A stretch of DNA of 64,000 bases, taken from the NCBI GenBank assembly GCA_963732855.1, contig CAVTBB010000002.1, positions 248,001-312,000 on the forward strand, written 5' to 3'. Shown piece after piece: positions 49,173-57,480 of this stretch. This DNA is from DASXVU01 sp963732855. Its GTDB lineage: Archaea > Thermoplasmatota > Thermoplasmata > Methanomassiliicoccales > UBA472. The notes beneath the pieces were generated by a model. The model worked only from the letters and a program-made list of their open reading frames with translations. It was not told where the DNA came from and did no database searches. A program made the translations under genes and the position numbers. Every line of letters begins with the position of its first letter. Within the stretch, counting starts at the first letter, position 1.

Positions 49173-49391
49173 ATGTCATGTTACCTCAGGCACCTGGATG
49201 ATGTGGTGACGGCGGCCGGCGTCAAAATCGGTCCAGGGAACCGAAAAGAAGTGGACCAGACGATCAAGGAGCTCCTCGGTCAGGCCGATTGCCCGGACGT
49301 CTGGAAAGATGTGAAGAAGAGATTGGCGGACGATGAGCACCGATTCATCGCCGACCTGCATGACGCCTTTATGATCAAAGGACTTGTCTGA
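49173..49391 (+). CDS. Small conserved-looking protein (SCYLRHL start)
   Basis: About 72 residues: MSCYLRHLDDVVTAAG, then a helical region (GPGNRKEVDQTIKELLG) and DCPDVWKDVKKRL. From memory this resembles a small archaeal family of unknown function beginning with CYLRHL and containing a CPxxWKxVK segment. The frame is open from a GTG at 49110 with GAGGGAG upstream, so 21 more residues are possible. It is convergent with gcvH, whose long reading overlaps it by 112 bases. Confidence 0.55.
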   Translation: MSCYLRHLDDVVTAAGVKIGPGNRKEVDQTIKELLGQADCPDVWKDVKKRLADDEHRFIADLHDAFMIKGLV

Positions 49392-49777
49392 TCGTACTCG
49401 TTCAGGAACTTCTTGTAGCCTGGCGCGTCCAGTAGTTTGAGCACATCGCCTGGCGATTCCATCTTCACCACGGCGATCCACCCGTCATCGTACGGGGACT
49501 TGTTGATCACCTGGGGGTTGTCCTCCAAAGGAGTGTTCACTTCCACCACGGTTCCGCTGACCGGGCTTAGCACGTCGGCAGTGTTCTTGACGCTCTCGAC
49601 GATCCCGAGCACCTCACCGACCTTTATCTTGTCTCCGATCTTAGGCAATTGAATGAATGCCAGATCATTGAGCTCATGCTGCGCGTGATCGGATATCCCG
49701 ATCCTGGCGTTACCGCCCTCGACCTTCACCCATTCGTGGTCCTTAGAATAGTACAGACCTGCTCTGATGTCGCTCAT
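49280..49777 (-). CDS. gcvH: Glycine cleavage H-like lipoyl carrier protein
   Basis: The lipoyl-domain protein GcvH: YYSKDHEWVKVEGGNARIGISDHAQ at the start and the lipoyl lysine in GIVESVKNTADVLSPVSG. The normal C-terminus (DVLKLLDAPGYKKFL) is reached near residue 128. The frame then runs on 38 residues with no family resemblance and over the opposite-strand gene, so the true end is probably near 49374-49395 and a stop may be hidden by a small indel. No other glycine-cleavage genes are in the window; the carrier may serve another lipoate-dependent system. Confidence 0.85.
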   Translation of the reverse strand: MSDIRAGLYYSKDHEWVKVEGGNARIGISDHAQHELNDLAFIQLPKIGDKIKVGEVLGIVESVKNTADVLSPVSGTVVEVNTPLEDNPQVINKSPYDDGWIAVVKMESPGDVLKLLDAPGYKKFLNEYDQTSPLIIKASCRSAMNRCSSSANLFFTSFQTSGQSA

Positions 49778-49888
49778 TCCTGATCCCCTGCCGGTTCGGA
49801 ATCGATGTCACCAGTATATTACTTTGCCCGGAAGGAGCCGCCCATCATGCAAATACGTTAAATAATTCCCGGATGTTCGAATCCGTCG

Positions 49889-52073
49889 ATGCGAATTATC
49901 GTCCGAGGCATCGTCCAGGGTGTCGGTTTCCGGCCTACGGTACACCGGGTAGCGACCCAGCTGGGCGCGCACGGATACGTTCAGAACAACGGTTCGAACG
50001 TGGTCATCGAGGTTGACGGGGACGCGGACCGTTTCGTGGCGGAACTGCGCAAGGCACTTCCTCCTCTGGCCCGCCTCGATTCGGTGGAAATATCCCAGGG
50101 AATGCCGGACGCTGAGCTCTCCAGCATGGGTTTCCAGATCGTCAAGAGCTCCAGCGGCCAGAAGGGAGTGGGAATCCCCAACGACACCGCGGTCTGCGGC
50201 AATTGCCAGAAGGAGATGTTCGATGCGGCCGACAGGCGGCATCTCTACCCGTTCACCAACTGCACCGACTGCGGGGCCCGTTTTTCAATAATCAGGGACC
50301 TGCCATACGATAGGGACCTTACCTCCATGGACAGGTTCCCCATGTGCACTGACTGCCGCAGGGAGTACGAGGACCCGACCGCCAGAAGATTCCATCACCA
50401 GACCATCTCCTGTCACGGTCTGCGGACCGAAGTTCAGGCTGGTGGACCCCGAAGGAAAACCCATCGGGGGAGAGCCCATCTCCACCTTCGCCTCAATGCT
50501 GGAGCAAGGTCTCATCGGCGTGGCCAAGGGCTGGGGGGGAATGCATCTGTGCTGCACTCTGAAGACCCTTCCCAGGATGAGGCACTGGTACAGGCGCCGG
50601 GAGAAGCCCTTCGCGATAATGGTCCGGGACATGGACGCCGTAAAGAATTACGGGACGCCAGACCGACATGAGGAAGAACTGCTGACCTCTACGCACCGGC
50701 CGATCGTTCTGGTACCCAAGGTTGATTCAGAGGTCACGGAACTGGTCGCCCCCGGCCTGGGCAACATTGGGATGTTCCTGCCGTACACCGAGATGCAGCA
50801 TATCCTTTTCAAGCACCTACAGGACGACGCCCTGGTCATGACCTCGGCCAATGTCCCCGGCGAACCGATGGTCCTGCGGGACGAGGACGCCCTGGTGCTG
50901 GGTGCGGAATGTTATCTGTTCCATAACCGGGAGATAGTGAACCGGTGCGACGATTCGGTGGTGCGCAGCTTCGAGAACGGAACCTTCTATATTCGTAAGT
51001 CGCGCGGCCACATACCGGTCGCGATCGATTTCCCGTTCGAGGGAACGGCCATCGGGCTGGGGGCGCAGGAGAGCATCGCCGGGGCGCTGGCCGCCGAGAA
51101 GAAGCTTTTCGCCACTCAATACATTGGCGATGCCAGCTCGGCAGGCGTGCTCGAATTCCTGGAATCGGCCCTGGCATATCAGAGAAGGCTTCTTGGAGCG
51201 GAAACAATCGACGCCATCGGCATCGACCTGCATCCCGGATATTCGACCCGCCGGCTGGGGAGGCGTCTCGCAGAAGGGTCAGGGGCAAAACTGGTGGAGG
51301 TACAGCATCACTGGGCTCATGCGGCAGCTTTGATGGTCGACCATCGGATCGAAGAGGCGGTGGTGCTGACGCTGGACGGGACCGGCTACGGGGACGATGG
51401 GAACGCCTGGGGAGGGGAAGTTCTGCATTCCACTTACGGCAACTATCACAGATTGGGACATCTGCAGGAGATCCCGTTGCTGGGCGGTGAGAAGGCGGTG
51501 TACGACATCAGGCGCCTGGTCTTCGCGATCAAGGAGACGCTCGGACAGGACGGCGGCTACTACACCGACGTGGACTCGGCCCTGCTCCGGAAGATGATGA
51601 CCAAGAGCCCCAAGACGACCGGCATGGGAAGGGTGATGGACGCGCTCTCGTGCTACCTGGGCATATGCCAGTACCGTTCCTACGACGGAGAGCCGGCCAT
51701 GAAGCTGGAAAGATACCTGGAGAGAGGGAAGCCGACCGTCGAGCTGGCCGCCGAGGTGAAGAACGGGGTCGTGCAGACCATCCCTCTGTTCGCCCAGCTG
51801 TTCGAATCGCAAGGCACTAAGGAAGACCTGGCGATCAGCTTCGTCAAGGCAATGCTGGAATCGTTAGTGGATATTGCTAGCCTGGAAGCGGATGCCAAAG
51901 GCCTAACGACCATCGGACTCACGGGCGGGGTCTCCTACAACGCCACCGTTTGCCGGTTGACGAAGGAGATCGCACTTTCCAAGGGTTTCGAGCTGATCCT
52001 GCCTGCCCAAGTGCCGAACGGAGACGGCTGTATCTCCGCCGGGCAGTGTGCTGTGGCCTTGTCTCGCCAATAG
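49889..52073 (+). CDS. hypF: Carbamoyltransferase HypF, frame broken near 50415
   Basis: About 727 residues when joined. It makes the cyanide ligand precursor for [NiFe]-hydrogenase with HypE. Domains: acylphosphatase (GIVQGVGFRPTVHR), two zinc fingers (CGNCQKEM, NCTDCGARF, MCTDCRREYEDP), a YrdC-like domain, and a Kae1-like carbamoyl domain with HHWAHAAALM and LDGTGYGDDGNAWGGE. One extra base (A at 50415) interrupts SCPVCGPKFRLVDP, the last zinc knuckle. No other hyp or hydrogenase genes are in the window. The stop is TAG. Confidence 0.93.
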
Positions 52074-52094
52074 AATGGATGTCCACTAATATCA

Positions 52095-53342
52095 TCACCG
52101 GGGGCTGATCCCGCGGAGATCCGGTTGCCCTTCAGGTAGATGTCCTTCTGACCCCGGCCGTCGGTGGAGTTGAAGTAGATAGGGTCGTGGCCGTCGTAAA
52201 CGTACCGGGTGATGATGCCTGACTCGTCCGTCTTGGCGCGTGCGCCGTTGGCGTCGTAGTAGTAGCGGGCGACGGAGGTCAACGCCTAAGATCTCATCCC
52301 TCTCCAGCGATTTCAGGAGCGAAGTGAACTTGTCCGAATACTCCTTTCCGAACGTTTTTGTGAGATATTCAGATTTAATCACAAATTGAGTTTGGCCACA
52401 TTTTATCTCCCTTATGTAATACTCCTTTATTATGAATGAAGCTATTCGACGATGTTCTCCGGACCACTCACTCTCAATTATTCTGAGCGCTGCTGGGAAC
52501 ACCTTATGAGCGTTCTTTACTAAAAAAATTCCACCGTCCTTTGGCCAAACGCATCCGGTTAGATTGACAGCATCCTCGAATACTACGTCTTTGAAGAATG
52601 CATTTGAGAAGTCTATGTTCTCCATGCGATTCTCCGGAATATCTCTCCCTTGCATGTATTGCTCATTCGAATTGGGAATGGCCCTGCCTCTGAATGCAAC
52701 CAGCTCCAGAACACCATCGAACGAGCAATCTTTGAATCTGGAGCCGTGGAAATTGACGACCTTCATGTCGCACCTGAAATGGCATCCAGTGATTGCAGGA
52801 TACGAAAAGGATACCTGACTGAACTTGCCGTCATGAAAATCGACATTCTCCAATGATCCGAGATTTTGGGCATTTCCTCCGCCCAATAACGTTTCCCTGA
52901 TGTCGCTCGACTCGAACCGCGAGTTCTTGATGGAACAGCCCCACAGACGCACGTTGACGAACCTTGTATGGTCGAACAGGCAATTATCGAACACGCAATC
53001 TTCCCAGACGGTCTTCTCAAGGTTGGCCCTGGAGAAATCGATCGAGCTCAGGGTCAATCCGGTGAAAATAGTGGAGCGAACGAACTTGAACTCATGTGCA
53101 TTCACTTTGACGTCCAATGCAAGATCGTTCTCGTAGGGATTTCCGAATTCGAGTCCTCTTAGGTCACGACGTCCTTCAAATTCTCCCACTGAATCTAATG
53201 CTGCATCGATATCGCCCCTCTGCATCGAATCGATGATGCGCCTGGCAATTTGTTTTCCATCGTTTGTGTTCCATCGCCTGGTTACAGATTTCTCTATTGA
53301 ATTCACCAACCTAATTTCTTTGTTTGTTGAGTTCTTATACAT
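52095..53342 (-). CDS. Pentapeptide-repeat protein, candidate immunity to the RHS toxin
   Basis: The first about 353 of 415 residues are native. After an N-terminal helical part come pentapeptide repeats, seen as FSRANLEKTVWEDCVFDNCLF and similar runs (residues about 85-260), predicting a right-handed beta-helix. A helical C-terminal part follows. Downstream of residue 353 the frame passes through the RHS fragment in the wrong frame (arginine-rich nonsense), so the original end is lost. It starts 7 nt after the toxin stop, the classic place of an immunity gene, and is visibly more AT-rich than the window's core genes. Function is inferred from position. Confidence 0.7.
   Translation of the reverse strand: MYKNSTNKEIRLVNSIEKSVTRRWNTNDGKQIARRIIDSMQRGDIDAALDSVGEFEGRRDLRGLEFGNPYENDLALDVKVNAHEFKFVRSTIFTGLTLSSIDFSRANLEKTVWEDCVFDNCLFDHTRFVNVRLWGCSIKNSRFESSDIRETLLGGGNAQNLGSLENVDFHDGKFSQVSFSYPAITGCHFRCDMKVVNFHGSRFKDCSFDGVLELVAFRGRAIPNSNEQYMQGRDIPENRMENIDFSNAFFKDVVFEDAVNLTGCVWPKDGGIFLVKNAHKVFPAALRIIESEWSGEHRRIASFIIKEYYIREIKCGQTQFVIKSEYLTKTFGKEYSDKFTSLLKSLERDEILGVDLRRPLLLRRQRRTRQDGRVRHHHPVRLRRPRPYLLQLHRRPGSEGHLPEGQPDLRGISPR
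52096..52285 (-). pseudogene. Displaced RHS/YD-repeat fragment
   Basis: The minus strand encodes VARYYYDANGARAK, GIITRYVYDGHDPIYF and DGRGQKDIYLKGNRIS, the tyrosine/aspartate repeats that lead into an RHS core. It has no start of its own; it begins abruptly at the 3' end of the pentapeptide-repeat gene (about 52284) and ends 20-30 bases from hypF. Its last 41 bases repeat the beginning of the RHS gene at 54.4 kb. It is either the start of another orphan RHS cassette or what remains of the parent gene after recombination. Confidence 0.75.
52123..52163. repeat. Direct repeat, copy B (RHS cassette boundary)
   Basis: A 41-bp segment 36/41 identical, in the same orientation, to 54388-54428. Both encode the RHS stretch DGxGQKDxYLxG on the minus strand. 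The pair brackets the toxin and candidate immunity genes and is the length and place where homologous exchange of C-terminal cassettes would occur. Confidence 0.75.
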
Positions 53343-53349
53343 ATTTCAG

Positions 53350-54466
53350 CTAAATATTGTATGTCAGCGGAATACCTTGCCCCCATCGTTCATATTTACT
53401 TGCATGCCCATTCCATTGTCCCGGCGTTGTTACATCCCACCAATAGTTGTTCGTCTTCATCCGAACGTCTGGAGTACTAATGAATCGACCTCTTTCACCC
53501 CTGTTGAAGACATCCACAAGATCCTTCAGCTCTGAGTCTTTTCGCACTAGATCGCGGAATTCTTTGTCAATACTGGTGCCCATATGACGCCGATAGGCGT
53601 TCGACCCCCTCCATGAATCCATTCCCCCTTTTTTAGCGATATCATACAATTGAGTGTCGGTCAATTTGGCCATCTTTGTCGCTTGTTCTAGCTTACCCTC
53701 AAGCTTCGTCGTGATCCTTGCCACATCATCCGGGATCGCGTCTACTCCTCCGTGCAGGGCTCTCCTCGCTGCACCGCCGCCTCCTGGGACCGAGACGGCC
53801 CCCATCCCGATGCCCGCGACGTCCACCGCGTCCATGTTACCGCCGGTCTCGATCAGCGTCTGCGTGGCCGATCCGGCAACGCCGGCGAATATGGCCCCCA
53901 CCCCGGAGGCGAGCAGCGTCCCTTCCACTGCCCCGCCTGCCGCCCCGGCCCAGACATTCCCTCCGGTGATGTACGCCATCGCACCACCGACGATGGCCCC
54001 GCCCACGGCCCCGATGACCAGATTCCAGAACCTGCCGATCGGGTCGGTATGTATCAGCGGACTGTTCACACAGTAAACATACCGGTTCAGCGTCTGCGGC
54101 GCCGAGGTCTGTCCTATTATCGGGTCCAGCGCGTAGAACCGCCCGATCGCCGGGTCGTAGTACCTTGCCGACAGGTACACCAGCCCGGTCGGCGAATCGA
54201 CGATCTCGCCGGCGAAGGAGAACTTGTCCGTGCCGGCCGGGGAAATAGATCTGTCCGAACGGCTTGTAAGTGACCGCCGAGAACGTCGCCGAGCCGGAGT
54301 TCCCATTCTTCAGCACCTTCCTGGTGCTGCCCAGCGCATCGGACAGGTAGGCCCATTTCTCGTTCGTGCCGACGAGACGAAGCTGCAGCTTGCCGTTCAG
54401 GTAGGTGTCCTTCTGACCCTTGCCGTCGGATCGCCCAAATGATAGATGCAGTTCTTGGACTGCAGC
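53350..54466 (-). CDS. 5'-truncated RHS core with C-terminal toxin tip, frame broken near 54240
   Basis: Open from just after a TAG at 54467-54469, without a start codon, signal or RHS barrel repeats. It first reads DGKGQKDTYLNGK and AYLSDALGSTRKVLKNG. After skipping one base of the four-G run at 54239-54242 it gives the RHS core FSFAGEIVDSPTGLVYLSARYYDPAIGRFYALDP and RYVYCVNSPLIHTDPIG. A glycine/alanine-rich hydrophobic spacer follows, then a tip of about 130 residues, ending with RFISTPDV, WWDVTTPGQWNGHASKYE and GIPLTYN. The DxxxxxW-D-V-T pattern recalls restriction-endonuclease-like toxins; that is inference. Base composition falls toward AT in the tip. Confidence 0.8.
54388..54428. repeat. 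Direct repeat, copy A (RHS cassette boundary)
   Basis: Partner of 52123-52163; five mismatches over 41 bases, counted by eye. It lies at the 5' edge of the truncated RHS gene, so recognisable RHS sequence begins essentially at the repeat. Confidence 0.75.
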
Positions 54467-54562
54467 CTAGAATGAGATTATATCTAAAAAATACTGGATG
54501 AGTTCAGCGAACCACAATTGCTGGCAAAACGATTAAAGATTAGGACGGCAATATTGGATGAT

Positions 54563-55621
54563 ATGTCCAACTCGAAGCGGACACTTGTGATCATGCTCGA
54601 CGGAGCAACCGACGACAAGGTTCCGGCGCTTGACTACAAGACCCCGCTCCAGGGGTCCACGATGAAGTTTATCAACTCCGTCGCCTCGAGCGGCGAGCTG
54701 GGCTGTACGGACGCACGCGAGTACACTCACTTCTTCTTATTGCAGCTATTCTCCGGCAAACCGCTCGACGTTCCTCGGGGAGTGATCGAGGCGTTCGGCT
54801 TGGGTCTTCCACTGGACGCGAAGCGCATCGCTTACCGGATGACGCCGGCTAAGATAACCAACGGCCGGGTCGAGTGGTATTACAAGGTCTCATGCGCGGA
54901 TGAGATCGAGCTGCAGAAAGCAGTGCTGAAGAGCAAGAAGCATATCTCCGGGATGAAACCGAGCATCCTGTTCTACCAAGGCGGCAAAGCGGTCATGACT
55001 GTGGAGAGCGATCGGATCCTTAACCTGCCCAAACCGCCCAGCCCGGCCGACGTCATGCCCGACGACCTATGCGAGTTCGGAGCTTTCGCAGAGTCGGTCG
55101 CAGAGCATACTGGCGGGATAACCATGCTTCCGTGGGGTGGCGGGTTAGGAAAGCTAGCGGAAGAGGCAAAGGAGAACGGAAGGCACATTCCCTCGATGAC
55201 GGTCATTTCAAAGAGCCCCTCGGCACTGGGCGTGGCGGCGTTCCTGGGAATAGGGTCGAAGAGGGTGGCAGGTTTCAAGGAAGGGATAAAGGAAGCCGCC
55301 TCGATGATCAAAGGGGGCGACGTATTTCTGCATATTGAGGAGACCGATGACATCTCTCATAAACGGGCCCCGAGAGAAAAGGTGGAACTGCTGGAGGCGG
55401 TGGACAAGGAGTTGATGCGGTATGCAAAAGCATTCTCCGATTGCCGCATCGCGGTCATAGTGGATCACGGCTGCTCGTCCGTCACCGGCGAGCACATCGT
55501 CATGAAGGTGCCTTACGCGATCTGCGAAAAGCTCGTGACCTCCGCTGAAGGAAAGAGGTTCTGCGAGCAGGAATCAAAATGCATCCAACTTGGTGACCTG
55601 CTGCCAAAGATATTCCCTTGA
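54563..55621 (+). CDS. ApgM-like alkaline-phosphatase-superfamily protein, divergent
   Basis: About 352 residues, related to archaeal cofactor-independent phosphoglycerate mutase. Seen are the N-terminal metal aspartate in VIMLDGATDD, the KTPLQGS segment, and the C-terminal HIEETDDISHKR and IVDHGCSSVTGEH. Where ApgM has its nucleophile (GSDVANLS) this protein reads EYTHFFLLQL, so the serine is apparently replaced, and ordinary mutase activity is doubtful. It lies 115 bases before cobT on the same strand and could take part in phosphate chemistry of the cobalamin lower loop. GGATGAT precedes ATG 54563. Confidence 0.65.
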   Translation: MSNSKRTLVIMLDGATDDKVPALDYKTPLQGSTMKFINSVASSGELGCTDAREYTHFFLLQLFSGKPLDVPRGVIEAFGLGLPLDAKRIAYRMTPAKITNGRVEWYYKVSCADEIELQKAVLKSKKHISGMKPSILFYQGGKAVMTVESDRILNLPKPPSPADVMPDDLCEFGAFAESVAEHTGGITMLPWGGGLGKLAEEAKENGRHIPSMTVISKSPSALGVAAFLGIGSKRVAGFKEGIKEAASMIKGGDVFLHIEETDDISHKRAPREKVELLEAVDKELMRYAKAFSDCRIAVIVDHGCSSVTGEHIVMKVPYAICEKLVTSAEGKRFCEQESKCIQLGDLLPKIFP

Positions 55622-55672
55622 CCCGACATTTATCGATGGTCGATAGATTGCCAGTTCTTCATTTAAAAAAGC

Positions 55673-55736
55673 ATTAAATAGTCTCGCTCCCATACGTTGG
55701 ATGTATCATCCAACTAGTAATCGGAGGTGCCAAGAA
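55673..55736 (+). promoter_or_regulatory. cobT promoter with perfect 19-nt inverted repeat
   Basis: A TATA-like TTAAATA (about 55673-55680) is followed by GTTGGATGTATCATCCAAC at 55696-55714, a perfect 8-bp inverted repeat with a 3-nt centre, positioned at or just after the expected transcript start. GGAGGTG then stands 7 nt before the cobT ATG at 55737. It could be a repressor operator or a hairpin in the leader. Confidence 0.6.
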
Positions 55737-56849
55737 ATGAGCTTCAAAGTCCCTGAGGACATCCTGATCTGTCATGAGGAATTGAAAGCTAAAGCATTCG
55801 TCGAGAAGGTTTGGGGGAAGAGACCCACCTTCGTCTGTGTCATTGGCAACACGGAAACGGCGAAGATCCCTGGTATATCGGCCGCAGGTGCTGTCCCGGC
55901 CATAACTGATTTTACTCCGGCAGCTGACGTCGAACTATTGTACTATGGACAGTGCAAGTGCATCGACGGCGTGCCGGTCACCCCCAACGGAATACCGACG
56001 CCAGCGTTGGTCACGATGAGCGCCATAGGATTGACCGGAATGCCCTTCTATGCCGCGAATGGCGGCGTAAGGGTCAGACCGCATGCGCCATATTTCGAGC
56101 TGGAAGGCCATCCGGGCGAGGACATCAAGACCGGAGCGGCGGTCCGGGATCCGCGGCGGGTCTTCGAGAACGCGGTCATCGCCGGCGAGAACCTGGCCAA
56201 AGTATCTGATTACCTTGTAGTAGGGGAGAGCATTGCCGGTGGCACGACCACCGCGTTAGCCGTCCTGCTGGCTATGGGCTACAACGCCAACGGGAAGGTC
56301 AGTTCGACCCTGCCGGAGAACCCTCACTCGCTCAAGACCAGAATCGCCATGGAAGGCATATCCAGATCAAAATCGACACCAGAGCAGATGAAGAACGACG
56401 CCATGCTGGCCATTGCGGCGGTCGGCGACCCGATGATGCCGGCCGCGGCCGGTCTGATAGTCGGCGCATCCCGCACGGTACCGGTGATACTGGCGGGCGG
56501 CACGCAGATGGCGGCCGTCCTGGCGGTGGTCAAGTCGATGGAACCGAAGGCACTGGACAATGTAGCGCTGGGAACGACCAGATGGATCATCAATGACAAG
56601 TCCGCCGACCTGGTAGGGATCGTGAAGCAGATCGGTACTGTACCAGTCATGGCGGCGAACATCGACTTCTCCCAGACCAAGCATGAGGGACTGACGTTCT
56701 ACGAGAAAGGTCTCGTTAAAGAAGGGGTCGGTGCTGGCGGCGTTTCCATAGCCGCGTTCTGCCAGAGCAGCGGGGCGATCACCTGCAAGAGCCTCTTCGC
56801 CGAGATCGAGAAGAACTACGTGAAGATAATGGCGCTAGCCAAACACTAG
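55737..56849 (+). CDS. cobT: CobT-like nicotinate-nucleotide:base phosphoribosyltransferase (archaeal)
   Basis: About 370 residues of the archaeal CobT (UPF0284) family. It activates the lower-ligand base to alpha-ribotide for cobalamin. Conserved portions include FVCVIGNTETAKIPGISAAGA, ANGGVRVRPHAPYFEL, GESIAGGTTTALAVLLAMGY and AGGTQMAAVLAV. The ATG at 55737 is chosen over 55701 for its strong GGAGGTG site. It faces the cob operon (7-base gap to cobY) and supplies the substrate for CobZ and CobS. Confidence 0.92.
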   Translation: MSFKVPEDILICHEELKAKAFVEKVWGKRPTFVCVIGNTETAKIPGISAAGAVPAITDFTPAADVELLYYGQCKCIDGVPVTPNGIPTPALVTMSAIGLTGMPFYAANGGVRVRPHAPYFELEGHPGEDIKTGAAVRDPRRVFENAVIAGENLAKVSDYLVVGESIAGGTTTALAVLLAMGYNANGKVSSTLPENPHSLKTRIAMEGISRSKSTPEQMKNDAMLAIAAVGDPMMPAAAGLIVGASRTVPVILAGGTQMAAVLAVVKSMEPKALDNVALGTTRWIINDKSADLVGIVKQIGTVPVMAANIDFSQTKHEGLTFYEKGLVKEGVGAGGVSIAAFCQSSGAITCKSLFAEIEKNYVKIMALAKH

Positions 56850-56856
56850 AGCTGAA

Positions 56857-57480
56857 CTATCTGGATCTCTCCTCCAAGATCCTTTCCGCCAGACGGAGGT
56901 CGTGGACGGTGTTGACGTTCACGGCGAATTCCACCTTTTCAGTAACGAAATATCCGCCTGGCAAGAAATCGCCCGTCAACATCTCCTTGCGGTCCACGAC
57001 GCTTACGCCGCAGAATGTCAGCTTCTTGCCTTCGATCTCCTCGACATAAGTGACCATCAGTCCCAATGACTCGATCACCTTCGGAGGCAATCCCACCGTG
57101 AGCGATGGCTGACCCCTTTCATCATATGCATCGATGAGCGCGTCGACTCCTTTCGAAGTTATCAGGGGCATGTCCGAGGGGCAGACCAGGACCGCGTCTT
57201 CCTCGATCATGCGCATCGAGCCGTTCAGGTCGGCCACGTAACCGTTCCCGGGGGTATCGATGATGACGACGTCCTTGCCTGACAGGTATTCTCTGGTCTT
57301 CGGGGCAAGTGGACTGACCGAGACGTAGATCCGGTCCAGCCGCTCGGATCTTCCGAGCTCGTCCAGTATCCGGTCGATCATCGGAGCGCCGGCTATCGGC
57401 ACCAGCGGTTTCTCGACGCCGAGCTCGCTGATGCGGCTGCCCCTTCCGCCGGCGGTCACCAGTGCAGCGTGGCCAGGCAC
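56857..57480 (-). CDS. cobY: GTP:adenosylcobinamide-phosphate guanylyltransferase CobY
   Basis: A 207-residue archaeal replacement for bacterial CobU. Nucleotidyltransferase fold: AALVTAGGRGSRI with the GTP-binding loop, KPLVPIAGAPMIDRIL, VCPSDMPLIT and NVNTVHDLRLAERIL. It converts adenosylcobinamide phosphate to its GDP derivative for CobS. Start GTG, overlapping the cobS 3' end by 25 bases. Last gene of the cob operon. Confidence 0.93.
   Translation of the reverse strand: MPGHAALVTAGGRGSRISELGVEKPLVPIAGAPMIDRILDELGRSERLDRIYVSVSPLAPKTREYLSGKDVVIIDTPGNGYVADLNGSMRMIEEDAVLVCPSDMPLITSKGVDALIDAYDERGQPSLTVGLPPKVIESLGLMVTYVEEIEGKKLTFCGVSVVDRKEMLTGDFLPGGYFVTEKVEFAVNVNTVHDLRLAERILEERSR

Noticed and set aside
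54117..54356. Other open frames within the RHS region
   Set aside because: High-GC shadows of the RHS core; only the joined minus-strand frame gives RHS motifs.
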